A stretch of DNA of 38,961 nt. Origin: Rhizobium sp. Q54. Lineage in GTDB: Bacteria > Pseudomonadota > Alphaproteobacteria > CADEGL01. The number at the start of each line of letters is the position of its first letter. Position 1 is the stretch's first letter. Below are positions 34,020-38,961 of this stretch, piece after piece. The DNA lies in NCBI GenBank assembly GCA_945860095.1, contig CAMAPP010000013.1:1-38961 (forward strand), written 5' to 3'. The notes below the pieces were generated by a model, which worked only from the letters and a program-made list of their open reading frames with translations, had not been told where the DNA came from and made no database searches. The position numbers and the translations under genes were made by a program.

Positions 34020-34940
34020 TTACCCGGCTGCGGGCGCCGTCTTGCGCCCGCCCCAAATCTGCATGGCGAAAATCGCCCCGACGATGAGCGCGCCGCCCGC
34101 AGCCTGAAGCGGCGTCAACACCTCGTCCAGCAAAAAATAGGACAGGACGATGACGAACACCGGCTCGGCCGAAAGCGTCAGGGCTATGCGCGTCGGCCCC
34201 GTCATGGACAAGGCGCTGAACATGGAAAACAGCGCAATGCCGTTGAGCGCGGCGATGGCGAACAAGGAGATCATGCCCCGATCGGTCGCCGGCAGGACGA
34301 AGCTGTCGGTCGCGAGGAAGGCGATCATGCCCACGAGCGCGCCGCAGGGCTGCATGTGCAGCATGATGCGCAGGCTGTCGACATTGCCGAGCGTCCGATT
34401 GGTGGCGACGATCAGGATGGAGAGACCCGCGGCGCTCAAGCCCGCAAGTGCGACCCCGCGTGCGTCCAAGTCCAACAGCGAGACCTGGAGCACGAGCGAG
34501 AGCCCCGCGAACGCCGCCGCGATCGAAGCGAGCTTCACCGGTGTCAACGGCTCGCCCACCACGATGCGCATCAAGATCGCGACCAGAAGCGGATAGACGT
34601 ATTCGATGAGGACGGCGAGGCTGATGGGCACGAAGAGAAACGACGCGTAAATCGAAAGTGTCTGAAAGCACATGAGCACGCCGAGTGCGCAAGCGATCGC
34701 GCGCTGGCGCGGCCTCAGGCGGATGGGCTTGCCCGCGACCAACGCATAGGTCAGGAGAACCACGAACACGGCCGACAGCCGCACGCCGATGATCGCCTGG
34801 GGCGAGCCGCCCGCGGCATAGACCTCGCGCGCGAAGATCACGCTCATGCCAAAGCACAGCGCGCTCGCGATGCCCACGGCGAGGCCAAGCCAGGCGCGCC
34901 GACCAATGGACGCGGCACCGTGCGATTGCGGGTCGGTCAT
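34020..34940 (-). CDS. DMT (EamA) family membrane transporter
   Basis: The 306-residue protein has about ten hydrophobic segments, with the EamA repeats ASALCFGMSVIFAREVYAAG and SAEPVFVIVLSYFLLDEVLT. The start at 34940 (MTDPQSHG) has GGGAG upstream; an ATG nine codons earlier is possible. It leads a run toward the two EctC-like genes (92-bp gap), so its substrate may be linked to theirs. Its 5' spacer holds an 18-bp repeat array. Confidence 0.88.
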   Translation of the reverse strand: MTDPQSHGAASIGRRAWLGLAVGIASALCFGMSVIFAREVYAAGGSPQAIIGVRLSAVFVVLLTYALVAGKPIRLRPRQRAIACALGVLMCFQTLSIYASFLFVPISLAVLIEYVYPLLVAILMRIVVGEPLTPVKLASIAAAFAGLSLVLQVSLLDLDARGVALAGLSAAGLSILIVATNRTLGNVDSLRIMLHMQPCGALVGMIAFLATDSFVLPATDRGMISLFAIAALNGIALFSMFSALSMTGPTRIALTLSAEPVFVIVLSYFLLDEVLTPLQAAGGALIVGAIFAMQIWGGRKTAPAAG

Positions 34941-35000
34941 TCTGGCTCCCGCGCGGAGCTTATCCAAGGTGCGCTTGCGAACCTAGCGCGGCGGACGAGG

Positions 35001-35090
35001 CCCAATCTCGGGGGAACGCCCAATCTCGGGCGAACGTGCGGTCTCGGGGGAATGCGCGGTCTCGGGCGGGCGCGCGGTCTCGGGGGATCG
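35001..35090. repeat. 18-bp tandem repeat, 5 copies
   Basis: Five exact-length units lie at 35001-35018, 35019-35036, 35037-35054, 35055-35072 and 35073-35090, with core TCTCGGGGGAACG. Units 1-2 begin CCCAA, the others TGCGG or CGCGG. The array fills much of the 252-bp divergent spacer 34941-35192 between a transporter and the 3-hydroxyacyl-CoA dehydrogenase gene. Nothing else is recognised there. Confidence 0.93.
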
Positions 35091-35192
35091 GCGGGCGTGC
35101 GAGCGGCGCGCGAACGGGGTTCCGTTGGCGCCGGTCGCGGCCTAAAGTGCCCCGCGGCAATCGAAGCCCGCAACGATCAAGGGAGCGCCGCG

Positions 35193-36149
35193 ATGGCCAA
35201 ATTGATGTTCAATACCGTGACCATCGTCGGAACCGGGGTGATCGGCCGGAGCTGGATCCGGGTCTTTGCGCGCGCCGGATGCAAGGTTCGCGTCTTCGAC
35301 CAAGATCCGGCGCAAGCCAAGCGCGCGGTCGATTGGCTGGCCGCCGATACGGCGCTCGATGTCCGGGAAGGCTTCATCGACGAGCAAACCCGCGCCCATA
35401 CGCTCGCGAACGTGACCCTGCACGCCGATCTGGCCGAGGCGTTTCGCGGCGCGGGTTTCGCGCAGGAAAGCGGGCCCGAGAATCTTGCGGCCAAGCGCGC
35501 GATCTACAGCGCCATGGACAAGGCGGCGGCGCCCGATGCCATCCTATCGAGCTCGACCTCGGCGCTCGACATCGATGCCATCGCCGGCGATCTGCCGGGT
35601 GCCGCGCGCTGCATCATGGCGCATCCGTGCAACCCACCCCATATCGTGCCCGTGGTCGAGATCCTGGGCACGAAAAAAACCTCCGCCTCGGTGCGCCAGG
35701 CAGCTTGCGATTTCATGACCGAGCTTGGGCAGAAACCCGTCGTGCTTAATTTCTTTGTCACCGGATTTCTGCTCAACCGCATCCAAGCCGCCGTGGTGCG
35801 CGAGGCTTTTCTGTTGGTCGAAAGCGGCGTGGCCAATGCCGAGGACATCGATTCGACGATCAAGGACGGCCTTGCCTTGCGTTGGGCGTTCATCGGCTGC
35901 TTCGGCGCCAACCATTTGAATTCCGACGGCGGCATCAAGACGTATTTCGAGCGCTATGCCCAAACCTATCGCGATATGATCGCGGATTTGAAGAACGATG
36001 CTCCGGCCTTCGCGCCCGAAACCATGGCGCAGATTCAACGCGAATGCGGCTTTAAGCTCGGCGCCGAGAACATCCGCGCCTTCGGCCAATGGCGCGACCG
36101 GATGATCCTTCGCCTCAAGGCGATCAAGGCCAAACACCCGCGCCCATAA
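35193..36149 (+). CDS. 3-hydroxyacyl-CoA dehydrogenase, lambda-crystallin/carnitine dehydrogenase type
   Basis: The 318-residue protein oxidises a 3-hydroxy acid or 3-hydroxyacyl-CoA with NAD. It has the Rossmann motif GTGVIG (13-18), SSSTSALDID, HPCNPPHIVPVVEI and DGLALRWAFIG. The SGPENLAAKRAIYSAMD and HPCNPP segments resemble lambda-crystallin/L-gulonate dehydrogenase and the related L-carnitine dehydrogenase group more than FadB. The start at 35193 has AAGGGA upstream; a very long upstream frame is an 18-bp repeat and non-coding. It heads an operon with CaiD-like and CaiC-like genes. Confidence 0.87.
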   Translation: MAKLMFNTVTIVGTGVIGRSWIRVFARAGCKVRVFDQDPAQAKRAVDWLAADTALDVREGFIDEQTRAHTLANVTLHADLAEAFRGAGFAQESGPENLAAKRAIYSAMDKAAAPDAILSSSTSALDIDAIAGDLPGAARCIMAHPCNPPHIVPVVEILGTKKTSASVRQAACDFMTELGQKPVVLNFFVTGFLLNRIQAAVVREAFLLVESGVANAEDIDSTIKDGLALRWAFIGCFGANHLNSDGGIKTYFERYAQTYRDMIADLKNDAPAFAPETMAQIQRECGFKLGAENIRAFGQWRDRMILRLKAIKAKHPRP

Positions 36150-36176
36150 GGGCCGTTTCCAATCGCGGAGGGTTTC

Positions 36177-36965
36177 ATGAGCGACATCGTCAAACTGAGC
36201 CGGTCGAACGGCGTGTTCGAAATCGTCTTCGACCGGCCGCCGGTGAACGCCATCGATGCGCCAACCAGCCGGCGCTTGGGCCAGGTGTTCGACGAATACC
36301 GGCGCGACGACGGCCTCAAATGCGCGATCGTCACGGCGCCGGGCGACCGCATATTCTCGGCCGGCTGGGACTTGAAGGCCGCCGCGCAGCAAGGCGAGAA
36401 CGAGGACGCGGAATGGGGGGTGGGCGGTTTCGCCGGCATCACGCAGATGTTCGATTTGTACAAGCCGGTGATCGCGGCGGTGAACGGCCGCGCGATCGGC
36501 GGCGGCTTCGAAATCGCGCTCGGCTGCGACATCATCATCGCGGCTGAGACCGCGGATTTTTCCCTCCCCGAGGCCGCGCGCGGCGTGACGGCGGACGCGG
36601 GCGGGCTTCAGGTCCTGCCCCGGCGCGTGCCCATGAACATCGCGATGGAGTTGCTGCTGACCGGGCGGCGCATGTCTGCCGCGGAAGCGCACAAATGGGG
36701 CCTGGTCAATCAGGTCGTGCCCCTGGCGAAGCTCATGGACACCGCGCGCGAGTTGGCGCGCCAGATCGCCGAGGGCGCGCCGCTGTCCATCCAGGCGACC
36801 AAGGAGGTCGTTCGCGGCATCGAGGGCGTGCCTCTGCCCGAAACCTACCGGATGATCAAGGAACGCAGATTTCCGGTTCACGCCAAGATGCTGACCTCCG
36901 AGGATCACTTGGAAGGCCCGCGCGCCTTCGCCGAGAAGCGCAAGCCCGTTTGGAAGGGCCGCTGA
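36177..36965 (+). CDS. caiD: Carnitinyl-CoA dehydratase-like enoyl-CoA hydratase
   Basis: CaiD interconverts crotonobetainyl-CoA and carnitinyl-CoA. The 262-residue crotonase has very close matches to E. coli CaiD (261 residues) as I recall it: FSAGWDLKAAA, GGFAGITQMF, KPVIAAVNGRAIGGGFEIAL, GRRMSAAEA, HKWGLVNQVV, SEDHLEGPRAFAEKRKPVWK. The GGGFE region carries the active-site glutamate. The start at 36177 has GGAGGG upstream. Upstream gap 27 nt, downstream gap 8 nt. The neighbours are a dehydrogenase and a CaiC-like ligase, but no CaiA or CaiB is present. It may act on a related betaine or hydroxy-acid CoA ester. Confidence 0.85.
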   Translation: MSDIVKLSRSNGVFEIVFDRPPVNAIDAPTSRRLGQVFDEYRRDDGLKCAIVTAPGDRIFSAGWDLKAAAQQGENEDAEWGVGGFAGITQMFDLYKPVIAAVNGRAIGGGFEIALGCDIIIAAETADFSLPEAARGVTADAGGLQVLPRRVPMNIAMELLLTGRRMSAAEAHKWGLVNQVVPLAKLMDTARELARQIAEGAPLSIQATKEVVRGIEGVPLPETYRMIKERRFPVHAKMLTSEDHLEGPRAFAEKRKPVWKGR

Positions 36966-36973
36966 GCGTTCCG

Positions 36974-38566
36974 ATGGAATCCGCGCGGCTGCTTGTCGAC
37001 CTGCTCGGTAAGGACCGGGCAAGCGTCACCGAGCTGTTGGAGGCGCGGTGCCGCGCGACGCCCGATGCGCCGTTCGTGCGCCACCAATCGGGGCGCTGGA
37101 CCTATGGCGGGGCTTGGGAGGAAATGCGCCGCTTCGCGGGGTTTTTGTCCGTTCATGTCGAGCCGCGCCCGCGCGTGGCGATGTATCTGTCGAAGCGTCC
37201 CGAGGCGCTTTGGGCGTGGTTCGGCACCACGCTCGCGGGCGGTATTCACGTGGCGCTCAACCGCGCGCACAAGGGCGAACTGCTCGCCGACATGGCCCGG
37301 CGCTCGAAGGCGAAATTGCTGGTGACCGAGGAATCGGCCTGGGCGTCTTTGCCCGATCCCGCGCGCTGCGGCTTTTCCCGCGTTCTGTTCGTCGATGCCG
37401 CGCCCCGAAACGCGCACGTCCAAGGGGTCGAACTCCTTGATTGGGACGCGGTGCGCCGCGCGCCGCCAGGCGCGATCGTGCCGTCCGCGCCCTCCGATAC
37501 GGCGAGCCTGCTGTATACCTCGGGCACGACGGGGCGCTCGAAGGCGGTGCTGGTGCCGCACAACATGTACGCGCGCGGCGGCGCCAATGTCGCGGCGGCC
37601 TTCGAATTCAAACCCAAGGATGTGATTCACGATTGGGCCCCGCTATCGCATATCGGCGGGCAGATGCACATGACGCTCGCCGCCGTTTCCTCGGGGGCGT
37701 GTCTTGCGCAGTACGATACCTTTTCGCGCACGCGTTTTTGGGATCAGATCGCGGAAAGCCGCGCGACCGCGTTCTTCGGCTTCTCGAACGTCCTGTCGCT
37801 GCTGATGATGGCGCCGGAAGGCCCAGCCGATCGTCGGCACACCCTCCGCGTCGGTCTCGTCGCGCACATGCAGGAAAAGGCGCAACTTGCCTTCGAGGCG
37901 CGGTTCGGCGTGAAGCTTTGGGACACCTACGGCATGAGCGAGGGCGAGCCCATGACCTTGCCCGCGCAAGGCGTGCCGCCGGGTTGTTCGGGCGCGCCCG
38001 GACCGGATTTCGAGCTCGCGATCGCCGACGAGAACGACAATCCTTTGCCCGCGGGCGAGGTCGGGCGCATCGTCATGCGCCCAAAGGTCGCCGACGTGAT
38101 GATGAAGGCCTACGAGGACGACGACGACGCGACGCTCGATGCCTGGCGCAATCTGTGGTTCCACACCCAGGATTTAGGCCGTCTCGATGAGCGCGGATTT
38201 CTCTGGTACGTCGATCGCCTGAAACATTCGATTCGCCGCGCGGGCGAGAACATCTCGTCCGCCGAGGTCGAGCGCGCGCTGAAGGCGCACCCCGACGTGC
38301 ACGATTGCGCGGTCGTGGGCGTGCCGGATCCCTTGACCGTCGAGGCGGTGAAGGCGGTGGTCGTGCCGCGCGCGGGCGCAAGCCTCGACGCGCCTTCCCT
38401 TCACGCCTATGCCGCGCGCGAAATGGCGCGCTTCATGGTGCCGCGCTATATCGAGATTCGCGCGGTTCTGCCCTATACCGATGTCGGCAAGGTCAAGCGC
38501 GACGAATTGCACGCGCCGGGCCCGGGGCTCTGGGACGCCGAGGAGCCGGGACGTGACCGTCTATAA
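36974..38566 (+). CDS. CaiC-like acyl-CoA ligase (carnitine/crotonobetaine type)
   Basis: This 530-residue ANL ligase activates a carboxylate to CoA thioester. It has YTSGTTGRSKAVLVPHN, DTYGMSEGEPMTL, FHTQDLGRLDERGFL, DRLKHSIRRAGENISSAEVE, and the A10 lysine in TDVGKVKRDEL. Length and position next to the CaiD-like gene suggest carnitine, crotonobetaine or a similar acid, but other CoA ligases of this branch use different acids. It starts 8 nt after the hydratase stop. The acyl-CoA dehydrogenase start overlaps its end by 14 nt. Confidence 0.85.
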   Translation: MESARLLVDLLGKDRASVTELLEARCRATPDAPFVRHQSGRWTYGGAWEEMRRFAGFLSVHVEPRPRVAMYLSKRPEALWAWFGTTLAGGIHVALNRAHKGELLADMARRSKAKLLVTEESAWASLPDPARCGFSRVLFVDAAPRNAHVQGVELLDWDAVRRAPPGAIVPSAPSDTASLLYTSGTTGRSKAVLVPHNMYARGGANVAAAFEFKPKDVIHDWAPLSHIGGQMHMTLAAVSSGACLAQYDTFSRTRFWDQIAESRATAFFGFSNVLSLLMMAPEGPADRRHTLRVGLVAHMQEKAQLAFEARFGVKLWDTYGMSEGEPMTLPAQGVPPGCSGAPGPDFELAIADENDNPLPAGEVGRIVMRPKVADVMMKAYEDDDDATLDAWRNLWFHTQDLGRLDERGFLWYVDRLKHSIRRAGENISSAEVERALKAHPDVHDCAVVGVPDPLTVEAVKAVVVPRAGASLDAPSLHAYAAREMARFMVPRYIEIRAVLPYTDVGKVKRDELHAPGPGLWDAEEPGRDRL

Positions 38567-38961
38567 GGCGCCGCTCGCCGATCTCGCCTTCGTGCTGCAC
38601 GACTTGCTCGGCGTCGAGGAGGCGCTCGGCGCGCTGCCCGGCTGGCGGGACATCGATCGTCCGACCATCGAACGCATACTCGGCACGGCCGCTCTGTTCG
38701 CGGAAGACGAGTTGTTTCCGCTGAACCGAGCGGGCGACCGCGAGGGCTGCACCTTCGAGAACGGCGAGGTCCGCACGCCAACCGGCTTCAAGGCCGCGTT
38801 CGCGCGCTTCGCCGCCGGCGGCTGGTGCGGCCTGACCGCCCGGGAAAAATGGGGCGGCCAGGCCCTGCCCCAGATCGTCGATACCGCCGTGCTCGAAATC
38901 TGGGGCTCGGCCAATCTGTCGTTCAGCGATTACGGCCTCGTCATTCCGGCGGCGGTCGAGA
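38553..38961 (+). CDS. Acyl-CoA dehydrogenase, 3' end outside window
   Basis: The first 136 residues begin at GTG 38553, inside the end of the ligase gene (14-nt overlap). The sequence MTVYKAPLADLAFVLHDLL, ALPGWRDID, PLNRAGDREGCTFENG and GGWCGLTAREKWGGQALP matches the N-terminal extension and domain of the DmdC-like acyl-CoA dehydrogenases. The DmdC group acts on methylmercaptopropionyl-CoA and other short acyl-CoAs. The frame runs off the end of the window. It is probably the fourth gene of the 35193 operon. Confidence 0.9.
   Translation, partial: MTVYKAPLADLAFVLHDLLGVEEALGALPGWRDIDRPTIERILGTAALFAEDELFPLNRAGDREGCTFENGEVRTPTGFKAAFARFAAGGWCGLTAREKWGGQALPQIVDTAVLEIWGSANLSFSDYGLVIPAAVE

Noticed and set aside
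33928-34857. Apparent 300-residue N-terminal fusion to the second EctC-like protein
   Set aside because: The extension overlaps the transporter gene in another frame and is Arg-rich with no domain. The EctC start is at 33927 or 33957.
35001-35090. CRISPR-like array
   Set aside because: The units are directly abutting with no spacers and only 18 bp long, and there are no cas genes.
33876-35192. Long plus-strand frame extending upstream of the 3-hydroxyacyl-CoA dehydrogenase
   Set aside because: The extra residues are low-complexity, run antisense through a transporter gene and the EctC-like gene, and pass through an 18-bp repeat. The family start is at 35193.

Overview
The window reads as a piece of a GC-rich alphaproteobacterial chromosome, most likely Rhodospirillales-like. 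The grounds are the high-GC codon use, the order dapF-mtaB-ftsY-yciB, a DUF2336 protein (a family I know mainly from Alphaproteobacteria), and a KorAB-type 2-oxoacid:ferredoxin oxidoreductase beside an adrenodoxin-type ferredoxin reductase. The exact taxon is inference. Coding density is high; no gene-free stretch exceeds 300 bases (longest: 15705-15986, 34941-35192 and 11066-11306, all described below). No tRNA, rRNA, CRISPR array, transposase or prophage gene was seen.

Layout. 1-4513 (+): housekeeping cluster of dapF (5' end outside the window), mtaB, ftsY, a DMT-family transporter and the septation protein yciB. 4500-8400 (-): Nudix hydrolase, a small Pro/Ala-rich protein, an SMP-30-type sugar lactonase with an unknown exported protein, and a PQQ-type sugar dehydrogenase broken by one frameshift. 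8505-11065: a DUF2336 protein convergent with pgk, with a 91-bp duplication at the junction. 11307-15704 (+): ferredoxin-NADP reductase, korA and korB. 15987-21487 (+): a dimethylglycine/sarcosine dehydrogenase-like flavoprotein, a lone molybdenum-hydroxylase large subunit and a DMT transporter. 21484-26729: acyl-CoA synthetase, MaoC hydratase, a Fic/Doc toxin-antitoxin pair in less GC-rich DNA, a thioesterase, an Asp/Glu racemase-like protein and a methyltransferase. 26737-30366 (-): ferredoxin-fold and GYD proteins, an alpha/beta-hydrolase remnant, an M48 lipoprotein protease and an SNase-like protein. 30574-32182 (+): prolyl iminopeptidase and PagL lipid A deacylase. 32130-34940 (-): a DMT transporter, two tandem ectoine-synthase-like genes and another DMT transporter. 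35193-38961 (+): a CoA-ester catabolic operon of 3-hydroxyacyl-CoA dehydrogenase, CaiD-like hydratase, CaiC-like ligase and an acyl-CoA dehydrogenase cut by the window end.

How the genes fit together. Several clusters suit scavenging of methylated amines, betaines and organic acids: carnitine-type CoA chemistry, a DMGDH-like enzyme, EctC-like proteins and four DMT exporters/permeases. KorAB plus the reductase could move electrons from 2-oxoglutarate through ferredoxin to NADPH.

The most unusual signal is structural. At least twelve gene junctions carry short, unrelated direct tandem repeats (periods 14-31 bp, and one of 91 bp). They sit exactly in spacers, start-codon regions or stop-codon regions, and some have altered protein ends. 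The second point of interest is the tandem pair of EctC-like genes with no ectA or ectB, one of which has lost a predicted iron ligand.
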